Below, piece by piece: positions 1-8,669 of a stretch of DNA of 64,000 nucleotides. The position numbers and the translations under genes were made by a program. Positions within the stretch are counted from its first letter, which is position 1; the number at the start of each line of letters is the position of its first letter. The notes under the pieces were generated by a model that was given only the letters and a program-made list of their open reading frames with translations, searched no databases and had not been told where the DNA came from. The DNA comes from CAYPIE01 sp964410665 (GTDB lineage: Bacteria > Planctomycetota > Planctomycetia > Gemmatales > Gemmataceae): the NCBI GenBank assembly GCA_964410665.1, contig CAYPIE010000007.1:1-64000 (forward strand), read 5' to 3'.

Positions 1-654
1 CGTTTCCCACGCCCGTCGCCGACTCCGAGCGTGCCACCCAGCCGGCAACCCTGCGAGGCCGTTGAAAAGCGCGGAGAATCTCCACCAGCAATCATCGTGC
101 CGAACACCATTGAGCTCACACCCCTCGCGCGCAACAGGAATGGCGGCCCAGATGATGATCCATCCATATCGTATATATAGGAATATGAGATTGCAGCACA
201 ACGCGACTTGACGCTGCAGATTGAGCGAAACATGCCGCTCCCCAGACACTATCGAGATTCCACCATGAGAGAGGAATGGTGGTCTCCTCATCCCAGGCAT
301 GCGGCGTCGCCACATTCCAACGCTGCTGGAGGTCCTTGATGGCGGTGGTTGAACACATCATGCCCAAACATTTCGACAATCGGTTCTGTACAAAGGCATC
401 CCAAGATCATAAGAATTATGTCATAACCACTTCACCTGCTGCGGGATAGAGGAGCTGTTGAAACGCGAAGCAATCCCGAACGCGGTCAACATGCGACCGT
501 CCATGCACGCTTCATCGTCCGGATCAGCCCATGCAGGGATCAATGCGCTGTAGGGGTTTTCCGATCGAGGAAGTGGTCCATCCGTGCGCAAACAAGGACG
601 GACACGGTGATCCCTGCTGTTCCTCTCCCGAACCTCAACGATCACACTGAATCG
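1..654. other. Left-edge stretch with no recognisable gene
   Basis: I see no convincing gene here. Two short minus-strand reading frames (about 116-379 and 421-645) are open, but they lie in different frames, match no family I know, and have no clear ribosome binding site. They could be remnants of a broken gene or chance. The neighbouring minus-strand gene ends at 655, so this is its downstream region or the start of an unrelated gene cut by the window edge. Confidence 0.4.
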
Positions 655-2247
655 TCAAATCAAGGTTGTGATCTCGTCGAAAAACATCCGTAGATACGAT
701 TCAGGATATAAGATGAAGGAATAATCGCGGCGTCGCAACCGAGCATTGGCATGTGCCTGGTGTTCTGCCTCGGTTAAGGCGTGTTCTAGTTCGGCCAACT
801 GATCTGCGACGGCAGGTCGGAGAGATCGGGTGAGTGCTTGTAATTGAAAGAAACGTTCGCGTCGCCCAAGTCGATCTGGAGGTGTGTAGTTCACCCAGGC
901 CGTCCGTTCACGAACGAGTTGGTCCCACTCCGATGCCAAAGGCTGCCCGTCTAGATATTGGTACGGTTGCCAAAGAAGCCGTCGTTGCTGGCGTTGTAAC
1001 GACTGCACGGTAATGCGGTCCGCTGGGAAGTGTGAGAAGGGTAGATGTAGGGTGGCACTCACGACCATAAACCCTGGAGGCTTCACCTGAAAAAAGCCGC
1101 GAATGAGGAGATCGGTCACCTCATCGTACTTCCCACCACCAATGCCATGGATGAATACATCGGCAAGAGCCAGCCGGGCAAACAGGGTGGTCAACAATGC
1201 CCGGCTGCGAATCCGCAGACCCGAATGTTGATGTGCCAGCCAGGCGTCAGCAAATGCCTCGAGCGATTCGCGGGGAAGTTCACACTGGGCTTCCTTAAAC
1301 GCTAGTTCCAACTTGTCTCCATGAGACTGGGCCCAGACCCGTTCGCGTCGAGACTGGCCTGCTCGCCAACCCCATAAGGGGACCTCGAACCAAGCACCGC
1401 TCATGGCTAAATCTGGAACAGGATGCGAGCGGCTACGAATGCGATGCACGCGTCGATATACCTGTACACTACGGTTATACTGGTCGTGAAACCGCGGAAG
1501 GTCACCGAAGATCTCATACAAAAAGTATGCAAATGCGCGACTCGCACAGATGTGGCTAAGCGGAAGCTCGAGATTGAATATCCCCCAGTTGTGTTCGAGC
1601 TGACGCCGCAAAGCGCTGAAATGCTCTCCGACGGAGAGGGCAGCAGGAGTCGATTGCTCAAGAGTTACCCAGTAACGAGCTGCTAGTGGAATAAAATCCC
1701 AATTCTTGGTAGCCGCTTGGAGCTGCTCGGGGAACTGCTGCCACAGAGCATGATCAAGCACCGGACGATCTTCATAAGGCGTTTCGCCCTCGAATCGATC
1801 AAAGGGCAAACGGATCAGTTCAATCGCAGAGGGTTGGAAACGCTCCCAGACAGGAAGACGGACACTGCTGGACTTGAGGGTATCATTGTCCACAATTAGG
1901 TGCAGTGGTTGCAGCCCATACTGGCGAGCAAGTCGATAGATCAGAATATTTTTGACCCAAACACCTGGGTGAAACAATTCTGGCTGATGACCTGTAACTA
2001 GCAAGGGAGTTTGGGTACATAGATTGTACGCAACTTCATATTTTTGCAAATAATTTCGTGCGAGTTGCAGAATTTCCTGCTGAGCTTGTACACGAAAGGC
2101 AGGCAAGCTGAAACCCGCCACACCAACTAATTTAGATGTTAGAATATCTCGATTGGCTTGCCATAGCGTTGGAAAGCCGGCAAGTGCAGGCTCTGCGAGG
2201 AGCGCTCGATTGTCCGGAGGAGCGCGGAAACGCCGTGCCGGGATCAA
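655..2247 (-). CDS. Conserved protein with a BshC-like N-terminal motif
   Basis: Predicted 530-residue soluble protein. The N-terminal part contains LLVTGHQPELFHPGVW, which resembles the nucleotide-binding TGQQ/TGHQP motif of BshC, the enzyme that adds cysteine in bacillithiol synthesis. The middle has FIHGIGGGKYDEVTD, followed by a helical, coiled-coil-prone C-terminus rich in Glu/Ala/Arg. The length fits BshC (about 540), but overall similarity is weak, so the function is open. Start choice: a TTG at 2247 overlaps the TGA of the upstream glycosyltransferase as TTGA and has GGGGAG about 9 nt upstream. The next upstream ATG (2328) would overlap that gene by 85 nt. Translational coupling with the glycosyltransferase is likely. 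Confidence 0.7.
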   Translation of the reverse strand: MIPARRFRAPPDNRALLAEPALAGFPTLWQANRDILTSKLVGVAGFSLPAFRVQAQQEILQLARNYLQKYEVAYNLCTQTPLLVTGHQPELFHPGVWVKNILIYRLARQYGLQPLHLIVDNDTLKSSSVRLPVWERFQPSAIELIRLPFDRFEGETPYEDRPVLDHALWQQFPEQLQAATKNWDFIPLAARYWVTLEQSTPAALSVGEHFSALRRQLEHNWGIFNLELPLSHICASRAFAYFLYEIFGDLPRFHDQYNRSVQVYRRVHRIRSRSHPVPDLAMSGAWFEVPLWGWRAGQSRRERVWAQSHGDKLELAFKEAQCELPRESLEAFADAWLAHQHSGLRIRSRALLTTLFARLALADVFIHGIGGGKYDEVTDLLIRGFFQVKPPGFMVVSATLHLPFSHFPADRITVQSLQRQQRRLLWQPYQYLDGQPLASEWDQLVRERTAWVNYTPPDRLGRRERFFQLQALTRSLRPAVADQLAELEHALTEAEHQAHANARLRRRDYSFILYPESYLRMFFDEITTLI

Positions 2248-3083
2248 GCGATGCACCTCCCCGGCTTTGCGTTGCCACAAAGTGGGTCGACTCGAAGACT
2301 GCTTGTGGCAACGGAGCTTGTTTCCCAAACCGATGGATCCCTGAAGCCTGGCTGCGTCCTCAGTTCGAGTACGGCTCCAGCAAGCGGTTCGACTTCTGCA
2401 TGATGCAAAATGCGTAAATAATGGGCGAGTCGCTGCCGAGGGTCATTCAAGATCCCACCAAAAGCTCGATTGGGATCGAGATAGAGTCGTGGGACCGCCA
2501 CCTCGGCAATCTGTAGCCCCAGCCGCGCTGCTTGGGCCCAGACCTGCAACGGCATGCCCCACCCGGTCTCACTTACCTGCAAGCGCTCTAAAGCGGTTCT
2601 TCGATAAGCTTTGAAGCCACAAAAGGCATCGGTAATATTGAGACCGTAGTGCTGGTTGATGTAGTTGGTAATCACCTGATTGATGTGACGACGATCATTT
2701 GGGGCTGCATCGTCCTGACGAAAGTCACGTAGGTATCGCGAACCGGAGACGATATCGACCTGCTCGGTGCAGGCCTCGAGTAGGACTGGGATCCGGGCAG
2801 GTTCGTGTTGGCCATCACAGTCAACGGTGACCAACACGTCATAATGATGGTCACGTGCGAAGCGAAACGCAGACAACACGGCGGCACCATAGCCGCGATT
2901 GCGGGGGTGGTTGATGCGATGAAGATCGGCTTCCTTATCCAGTAGCTGGGGGGTTGCATCGGTGGAGCCGTCATTGACAACCAGGATCTCTGAGGTGAAA
3001 CGCCGCACCTGTTGGAGAACCTGGCGAACACTTGCGGCCTCGTTGAAGACCGGGATCGCCGTAAGCCAGCGCATATGAGGCAT
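2244..3083 (-). CDS. Family 2 glycosyltransferase, DPM1-like
   Basis: A 279-residue cytoplasmic GT-A glycosyltransferase. The N-terminus reads AIPVFNEAASVRQVL, then LVVNDGSTDATP (nucleotide-sugar site) and VTVDCDGQHEP (DxD-type metal site), followed by SGSRY and a DAFCGFKAYRR segment. This is the pattern of dolichol-phosphate-mannose-synthase-like enzymes that move a sugar from a nucleotide donor to a lipid or protein acceptor. No membrane segments are seen. It is downstream of the tRNA-Ser and ugd and is coupled to the BshC-like gene by a 4-nt overlap. The acceptor and sugar cannot be read from the sequence; a role with the nearby nucleotide-sugar genes is inferred. Confidence 0.88.
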   Translation of the reverse strand: MPHMRWLTAIPVFNEAASVRQVLQQVRRFTSEILVVNDGSTDATPQLLDKEADLHRINHPRNRGYGAAVLSAFRFARDHHYDVLVTVDCDGQHEPARIPVLLEACTEQVDIVSGSRYLRDFRQDDAAPNDRRHINQVITNYINQHYGLNITDAFCGFKAYRRTALERLQVSETGWGMPLQVWAQAARLGLQIAEVAVPRLYLDPNRAFGGILNDPRQRLAHYLRILHHAEVEPLAGAVLELRTQPGFRDPSVWETSSVATSSLRVDPLCGNAKPGRCIA

Positions 3084-3215
3084 CCTTCTCGAAGTTGCTT
3101 ACTCAGTTTGTCGCATCATTTTAGACTGCCCTTGCCCGAAATTCCAAATGGCTCGATTGCACCGCGATCGGTGACTTGTCCTGGCAGGGCTCAATTGCTA
3201 GGATAATCTTTTCTT

Positions 3216-3302
3216 GGAGAGGTGCCGGAGTGGTTGATCGGGCCGGTCTCGAAAACCGGTGTAGGGGTAACCCTACCGAGGGTTCGAATCCCTCTCTCTC
3301 CG
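3216..3302 (+). tRNA. tRNA-Ser(CGA)
   Basis: An 87-nt cloverleaf. The acceptor arm 5' GGAGAGG pairs with TCTCTCC (last pair G-T), with G as discriminator. The anticodon stem CCGGT/ACCGG encloses the loop CTCGAAA, giving anticodon CGA for UCG codons. A long variable arm (GTAGGGGTAACCCTAC) marks a class II tRNA, as expected for Ser. The T arm is GAGGG-TTCGAAT-CCCTC. No CCA is encoded at the 3' end. It sits alone on the plus strand between two minus-strand genes. Confidence 0.95.
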
Positions 3303-3364
3303 CTTCAGCTACACATCCGGATAGAAGTTGATTTGTTACGATTCCTCTCGGTCCTATCTCTGTG

Positions 3365-4720
3365 TCAGTTCAACTCCAAATGTGACAGGCTTGGTGCTTG
3401 TGAGCGTCCAATTCCGTAATAAGTAAATCCAAGGTTCTCCATTTGGCGTAGCTCATAGATATTGCGGCCGTCAAAAATGACGGGACTGCGAAGTAGACGA
3501 CGGATGACCTCAAAATCGGGATTCCGAAACTCTTGCCACTCTGTGATGATCACCAGTCCATCCGCACCTTCTACCGCTCCATACGGACGATCCGAGTACG
3601 ACAATCGATCGCCATAGATCGCCCGGATGTTGGGCATCGCTTCGGGGTCATGCACTTGCAACCGGACACCCGCATCAAGCATGGCATCGAGAAAGGTCAA
3701 GGACGGTGCCTCGCGGATATCATCGGTCCTCGGCTTAAACGCGAGCCCCCAGACCGCCAGGACCTTGCCCCGCAAGTCACCCGCAAAATGGCCGTTGACT
3801 TTTTGGATTAGCACCTCCTTTTGGGCTTCATTCACTTGGTCGACAGCTCGAACAAGATTCAGCGTCAAACTTAGATTGCGACCCATCGCTAAGATCGCGC
3901 GGACGTCCTTGGGAAAGCAACTGCCGCCATAGCCTGGACCTGGAAAGAGAAACTGGAAGCCAATCCGGGCATCATGGCCAATCCCACGTCGTACATCGTT
4001 GATGTCAGCACCTAGGGCATCACACAAATTCGCCATCTCGTTGATAAAACTAATCTTGGTTGCCAACATCGCATTGGCGGCATATTTGGTCATTTCGGCA
4101 CTCTCTGGCGTCATGACCAGAAACGGCCGCTCGGTGCGTAGAAAAGGGGCGTACAGCTCTCGAAGCACCTCGGCGACCTCGGGGCGACGAACCCCGACGA
4201 CGACGCGGTCGGGCTTCATAAAATCCTCGATGGCCGCGCCTTCTTTGAGAAATTCTGGGTTGCTGGCAACCTCGATCTGATTGGCCCCTTTCGCAATCAA
4301 CCGCTGGGCCAACTGGTGGTTGGTCCCCACAGGAACGGTACTCTTTATGACCACAATCCGTTCCCCAGGACGGGTGATTTTCACTGGGGCCAGAAGCTCA
4401 CCAAGGGCATTTCCCACTGCCCAAACACCACTGAGGTCCGCATCCCCCTCTGGGGTTTGCGGGGTGCCGACCGCGATAAAAATCAGCTGCGCATTGTTCA
4501 CAGCGTTGGGTAGATTGGTCGTGAATTGCAAGCGGTGATCACGCCGATTCCGCTCCACCATCTCAAGCAGACCAGGCTCATAGATGGGCAGTTTTCCAGT
4601 ACACAGAGTGTCAATCTTACTTGCGTCTTTATCTACTCCGATGACATCGTTGCCACTCTCGGCGAGGCAGGTCGCGGTAACCAACCCGACATATCCGGTA
4701 CCGATGACAGCGATTCTCAT
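3365..4720 (-). CDS. ugd: UDP-glucose 6-dehydrogenase
   Basis: A 451-residue cytoplasmic enzyme that oxidises UDP-glucose twice with NAD+ to UDP-glucuronate, a precursor of acidic surface polysaccharides. Seen: N-terminal Rossmann motif GTGYVGLVTATCLAESG, the KSTVPVGT and NPEFLKEG segments, catalytic Cys268 in GPGYGGSCFPKD, and the C-terminal nucleotide-binding part (GLAFKPRTDDIREAPS, FDGRNIY). The ATG overlaps the TGA of the upstream rmd-like gene by 4 nt and has GGGAG 9 nt upstream. It is therefore the last gene of a gmd-rmd-ugd operon. Length is normal for the family. Confidence 0.96.
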   Translation of the reverse strand: MRIAVIGTGYVGLVTATCLAESGNDVIGVDKDASKIDTLCTGKLPIYEPGLLEMVERNRRDHRLQFTTNLPNAVNNAQLIFIAVGTPQTPEGDADLSGVWAVGNALGELLAPVKITRPGERIVVIKSTVPVGTNHQLAQRLIAKGANQIEVASNPEFLKEGAAIEDFMKPDRVVVGVRRPEVAEVLRELYAPFLRTERPFLVMTPESAEMTKYAANAMLATKISFINEMANLCDALGADINDVRRGIGHDARIGFQFLFPGPGYGGSCFPKDVRAILAMGRNLSLTLNLVRAVDQVNEAQKEVLIQKVNGHFAGDLRGKVLAVWGLAFKPRTDDIREAPSLTFLDAMLDAGVRLQVHDPEAMPNIRAIYGDRLSYSDRPYGAVEGADGLVIITEWQEFRNPDFEVIRRLLRSPVIFDGRNIYELRQMENLGFTYYGIGRSQAPSLSHLELN

Positions 4721-5691
4721 GATGTTGGCTCCCTAGTGCACAGGTCTACATGCCCGCGCCACCAGTCTAGAATGGCTTGCAGCGATTGATCGAGCCGTAG
4801 CTCGGGGGTCCATCCCGTGGTACGCCGAAGCTTGCGTGCATCCGCACAGGTTCGTCGAGTATCGACACGCCGATGCGGATCGATTTGTTGAACAATCTCT
4901 ACCCGCACCCTGCTCAGATCGAGCATGCGATGGAGGACATCCTCGATGCAGTGGGTGCTGCCTGAACCAGCATTGTAAACCTCACCGCGTTGCCCATGCT
5001 CGAGCAATGCAATGTACGCACGTACCATGTCGCGAACATCGAGAAAGTCCCGTTGTGCTGATAGGTTGCCGGTCCGAAGGCGCGGGGGCTGCAACGCATT
5101 CTCGATCGCCACGATCTGGCGTGCGAAGTTGGATAAGGCATATTCAGAAGATTGTCCAGGGCCAATATGATTGAATGGACGTACTCGAACGATGTCCAGC
5201 CCAGGCTGGACACTCATTTGATAGGAGAACATTTCCGCAGCGGCCTTGCTGGCGGCATAGGGGCTGGCCGGACGTAAGACTGCCGTTTCATTCAGCGACA
5301 CCTCATCCTCCGGAGCATCGCCATAGACCAGTCCTGTCGAGACGAGTAGTACCCGAGGTGAATGCGCGAGTTCCGCCACGCTGTAGAGCAGCGCCTGAGT
5401 GGCCGTCAGGTTTTGCTCCCAACTCCGCTGCGGCTCGTGAAAGGAGCGTCCCGCATTGGCGTAACCAGCTAAATGAAAGATCCAGTCTGGAGCAATCGCT
5501 TTGAGCCGAGCGGGTAAGTCATCGGCATCTGTGAGATCACATGCGTCTAAGGTGACATCGGCGAGTGGAGGGTGATTTCCCCAGCTGCCACTTCGGCTCC
5601 AACCATGCACCGTATAGTGGTCCAGGGAAATCAATGTTTGGGCGAGATGCCGGCCGACGAAGCCAGTGACTCCGGTGATCAGGACATGCAT
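4717..5691 (-). CDS. rmd: GDP-4-keto-6-deoxy-D-mannose reductase-like epimerase/dehydratase
   Basis: A 324-residue short-chain extended dehydrogenase. It has an N-terminal GVTGFVGRHL nucleotide-binding motif, VSTGLVYG, and the catalytic YAASK (Tyr145, Lys149). The segment NHIGPGQSSEYALSNFARQ and RDFLDVRDMVRAY match the RMD family, which reduces the gmd product to GDP-D-rhamnose. Fcl-type L-fucose synthases look different here. It lies 118 nt after gmd with a strong GGAGGAG site, and its stop overlaps the ugd start. The product sugar is inferred from pairing with gmd; a related epimerase using another nucleotide sugar is possible. Confidence 0.82.
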   Translation of the reverse strand: MHVLITGVTGFVGRHLAQTLISLDHYTVHGWSRSGSWGNHPPLADVTLDACDLTDADDLPARLKAIAPDWIFHLAGYANAGRSFHEPQRSWEQNLTATQALLYSVAELAHSPRVLLVSTGLVYGDAPEDEVSLNETAVLRPASPYAASKAAAEMFSYQMSVQPGLDIVRVRPFNHIGPGQSSEYALSNFARQIVAIENALQPPRLRTGNLSAQRDFLDVRDMVRAYIALLEHGQRGEVYNAGSGSTHCIEDVLHRMLDLSRVRVEIVQQIDPHRRVDTRRTCADARKLRRTTGWTPELRLDQSLQAILDWWRGHVDLCTREPTS

Positions 5692-5809
5692 CTACTCCTC
5701 CTCGCCCACTTCGGTCTGTGCCCCCGGGTTCCCTCTTCATCCAGCAGTCATCGACGATGGTCGGTCATGCTCAGGGAGCGATCGAGGGCTAGGAACCAGG
5801 ATTCGTCGA

Positions 5810-6802
5810 CTACGCGATCCGCTTCCTTGGCTGCGAGGGCGTTTCTTGGAGCCGATCCAAATCAGCCTGCACCATTCGATGAATCAGTTGTTCAAAGGTG
5901 ACTGCCGGGGTCCAGCCCAGCTGCTCTCGGGCACGGCTTGGATCGCCGACCAGGAGATCGACCTCTGCGGGACGATACAGTTGAGGGTCCTGTTGAACAT
6001 ACTGCTTCCAATTGAGCCCTACATAATCAAACGCAACTTCTACCAGTGACCGCACCGAATGAGTCTCTCCGGTGGCAATCACATAATCGCTCGGCTCATC
6101 TTGTTGCAGCATGAGCCACATAGCGCGGACATAGTCGCCGGCAAAGCCCCAGTCGCGTTTGGCCTCAAGGTTCCCCAAGCGAAGTTCATTGGCCAATCCT
6201 AGCTTGATCCTTGCCACTCCATCGGTCACTTTCCGCGTCACAAACTCCATGCCGCGACGTTCGCTTTCATGGTTGAATAGAATCCCCGACACGGCAAACA
6301 TATCATAGCTTTCCCGATAATTCACCGTGATCCAGTGCCCGTAGACCTTGGCCACGCCATACGGACTACGTGGATAGAATGGGGTCGACTCCGATTGGGG
6401 AACTTCCATGACTTTGCCAAACATCTCCGAGCTTGAGGCTTGATAAAAGCGGATCCCCTTGGGATTAATCAGACGAATTGCCTCGAGCATGCGGGTGACG
6501 CCGATCGCCGTGAATTCGCCGGTCAAGACCGGTTGCTTCCAGCTCGTCGGTACAAAGCTCATCGCGGCCAAGTTATACACTTCGGTCGGCTCGACGAGTT
6601 TAATCACTTCGATAATCGATAATTGGTCTAGCAGATCGGCCTGATGCAGCTGGATACGGTCACGAAGATGATTGATGCGTTCGAAATTCTCCGTGCTGGC
6701 CCGGCGGACCACTCCATGCACCTGATAGCCCTTCTCGAGAAGGAGCTCGGCGAGGTAACTACCATCCTGACCGGTGATCCCCGTGATGAGCGCTGTTTTC
6801 AT
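5810..6802 (-). CDS. gmd: GDP-mannose 4,6-dehydratase
   Basis: A 330-residue enzyme converting GDP-mannose to GDP-4-keto-6-deoxy-mannose, the shared precursor of GDP-rhamnose and GDP-fucose. Seen: GITGQDGSYLAELLLEKGY (NADP site, residues 8-26), RRASTENFERI, the SSSEMFG segment with catalytic Ser/Glu, and YGVAK (Tyr148, Lys152), then NHESERRG and the C-terminal RPAEVD part. The reading frame stays open further upstream, but the family start MKTALITG and an AGGAG site fix the ATG at 6802. It is the first gene of the sugar operon and diverges from the DUF1080 gene across about 185 nt. Confidence 0.95.
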   Translation of the reverse strand: MKTALITGITGQDGSYLAELLLEKGYQVHGVVRRASTENFERINHLRDRIQLHQADLLDQLSIIEVIKLVEPTEVYNLAAMSFVPTSWKQPVLTGEFTAIGVTRMLEAIRLINPKGIRFYQASSSEMFGKVMEVPQSESTPFYPRSPYGVAKVYGHWITVNYRESYDMFAVSGILFNHESERRGMEFVTRKVTDGVARIKLGLANELRLGNLEAKRDWGFAGDYVRAMWLMLQQDEPSDYVIATGETHSVRSLVEVAFDYVGLNWKQYVQQDPQLYRPAEVDLLVGDPSRAREQLGWTPAVTFEQLIHRMVQADLDRLQETPSQPRKRIA

Positions 6803-6987
6803 GGTTTCTCCTCGCCAGTCTGCCACCTTCTCCGCCTCCGTGCGAACTTCCGATGGGGCAGTTATTTCGTGGCAGCTAGTGTGCTTCTCAAGGCGCGAGA
6901 AGTCAATATCATCATCGTTAGCCGTGCAGCTGCCGCGACGGCTCAGGCCCCTGCACATTCCCGAATCCCGAGGATGGAGACGCTCGT

Positions 6988-7668
6988 ATGCAATCATCGT
7001 TCCTAGCCGTCGGCGTTTTGCATGGACTCCTAGGTCTTGCGAGCTTGCAAGCCGACGAAAAAGCAGCTCCCGGTGACAACCAGGCGCCCGCTGGGTTTAT
7101 GACGCTATTTAATGGCAAAGATTTGACCAACTGGCAAGGGCTCATCCCGATCAAGGATCGCGCCCGACTGTCTCCTGAGCAACGAAAACGCCGCCAACAA
7201 CAGGCCAACAAAAAAATCCTGCCGCATTGGAGCGTCCAGGACGGGATCCTGATCTACGATGGCATGGGCAACAGCCTGCAGACAATCAAGGACTATGGCG
7301 ATTTTGAACTGCTAGTCGATTGGAAGATCGGTCCAAAAGGAGACAGTGGGATTTACCTGCGTGGCAACCCTCAAGTGCAAATCTGGGACGATGCGATCGG
7401 TTCCGGCGGTTTGTATAACAATAAGAAGCACCCCAGTAAGCCGCTCAAAGTCGCGGACAAGCCGATCGGCGAGTGGAACACCTTCCGCATTCGCATGAAG
7501 GGAGACCGGGTCACCGTTTATCTGAACGGTGAACTTGTCGTGGACGATACCCCGATGGAGAACTATTGGAATCGCAGCGCACCGCTGCCGACGAAAGGGC
7601 CGATTGAATTGCAGCATCATGGCAACCCTTTGTATTTTAAAAATATTTATATCAAGGAACTCGATTGA
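6988..7668 (+). CDS. Secreted DUF1080 (3-keto-disaccharide hydrolase-like) protein
   Basis: A 226-residue exported protein. The N-terminus is a signal peptide ending near SLQADE. The rest is one DUF1080 domain: FMTLFNGKDLTNW at the front, DFELLVDWKIGPKGDSGIYLRG in the middle, a GEWNTFRIRMKGDRVTVYLNGE strand, and the terminal GPIELQHHGNPLYFKNIYIKEL. The fold is a concanavalin-like beta sandwich, greatly expanded in planctomycetes; some members hydrolyse 3-keto sugars, most are untested. A Lys/Arg/Gln-rich insert lies near residues 55-75. Its stop overlaps the TTG start of the next gene. The substrate is unknown. Confidence 0.88.
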   Translation: MQSSFLAVGVLHGLLGLASLQADEKAAPGDNQAPAGFMTLFNGKDLTNWQGLIPIKDRARLSPEQRKRRQQQANKKILPHWSVQDGILIYDGMGNSLQTIKDYGDFELLVDWKIGPKGDSGIYLRGNPQVQIWDDAIGSGGLYNNKKHPSKPLKVADKPIGEWNTFRIRMKGDRVTVYLNGELVVDDTPMENYWNRSAPLPTKGPIELQHHGNPLYFKNIYIKELD

Positions 7669-8528
7669 CCTCATTGCCGAGCACATTGTTCGCCGTACAT
7701 CTCTCCGATGGAGTCCTCGCCGGAGACTGGGTGCTGTTTGGCTATGGAATGGCCGCGGCTCTGGTGGCGATCGCGTTGTATCGGTTAAATCCAGAGGACT
7801 TACCTCGGGTAGGTCTGCTGGCGGCGACATTTTTTGTGGCCTCGCTGATCCATGTGAAAGTTGGTCCGACGAGTGTTCATCTGTTGCTGAATGGTCTGGT
7901 CGGGGTGATGTTGGCTTGGCGAGCTCCATTGGCGATCGCCGAGGCCCTGTTCCTGCAAGTGCTCTTGATCGGCCATGGTGGATGGACCACGCTTGGCATC
8001 AACACCGTGATCCTGTCGATCCCCGCATTGTGCATCGGCTTCCTATTTCCCCTCGGAGTTCGCTGGCTTCGCCATTCCTCCGCCACCTTCCACGGCCTTC
8101 TCGCTGGGGTGGCTGTGGGTGGCTGGCTACTTTCGGTCTTCGCCGGAGTAGAGATGCTGTTGCGGCAATGGCAACCTGGATTTGATCTTTACACCTTCGA
8201 CTGGCGGGACAGCTTCACCCTTTCTCCGATCGGTCTCACTGGCGTGTCGCTGGTCAGCTTAGTGGTAATGCTCTGGTATCGACGCCGACCCGGTCCTCCC
8301 AACTTCCCGCTGGGCTTATTGCTTGGGGAACTTGGTGTGCTGCTGACCGTCATCCTCAACTTTCTGGTGTTACTGCTCGGAGGCATCGAAGACTGGCAGA
8401 CCCTGGCCGTGGTGGTCCTGTTGGTGCATCTGCCGGTTGCCATGCTCGAGGGGCTGATGATCGCTTTTCTCATTAGCTTTCTGCTCCGAGTTCAACCAGA
8501 GCTTGTGCTACGGCAGTCCACTCTGTGA
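7665..8528 (+). CDS. CbiM-like cobalt/nickel ECF transporter component
   Basis: A 287-residue polytopic membrane protein (about seven hydrophobic segments) resembling CbiM, the metal-binding S component of cobalt/nickel ECF transporters. Seen: VHLSDGVLAGDWVL at the N-terminus, KVGPTSVHLLLNG, and LLIGHGGWTTLGINTV, all typical. The start is TTG, overlapping the previous TGA as TTGA; no ATG is available. In classical CbiM the metal is bound by His2 and the free N-terminus, but here that His is about the twelfth residue. No CbiN, CbiQ or CbiO gene is next to it. A solitary metal channel or a non-metal descendant are both possible. Confidence 0.75.
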   Translation: MTSLPSTLFAVHLSDGVLAGDWVLFGYGMAAALVAIALYRLNPEDLPRVGLLAATFFVASLIHVKVGPTSVHLLLNGLVGVMLAWRAPLAIAEALFLQVLLIGHGGWTTLGINTVILSIPALCIGFLFPLGVRWLRHSSATFHGLLAGVAVGGWLLSVFAGVEMLLRQWQPGFDLYTFDWRDSFTLSPIGLTGVSLVSLVVMLWYRRRPGPPNFPLGLLLGELGVLLTVILNFLVLLLGGIEDWQTLAVVVLLVHLPVAMLEGLMIAFLISFLLRVQPELVLRQSTL

Positions 8529-8669
8529 CGGAACATGCAGAAGCTCGGGCACAAGAAGGACCGTTGCTCTCAACGTCCGGCTTCCTAAGGTGAACCGAAG
8601 AATGGTTTGGGGACATTTGCGTTCGCACGCGTGCAGCGCATATTCATACGATTTCCTAAGGAGAGTCCG

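Noticed and set aside
2328..2328. ATG at 2328 as start of the BshC-like gene
   Set aside because: It would overlap the glycosyltransferase by 85 nt; the TTG at 2247 has a better ribosome site and a 4-nt overlap.
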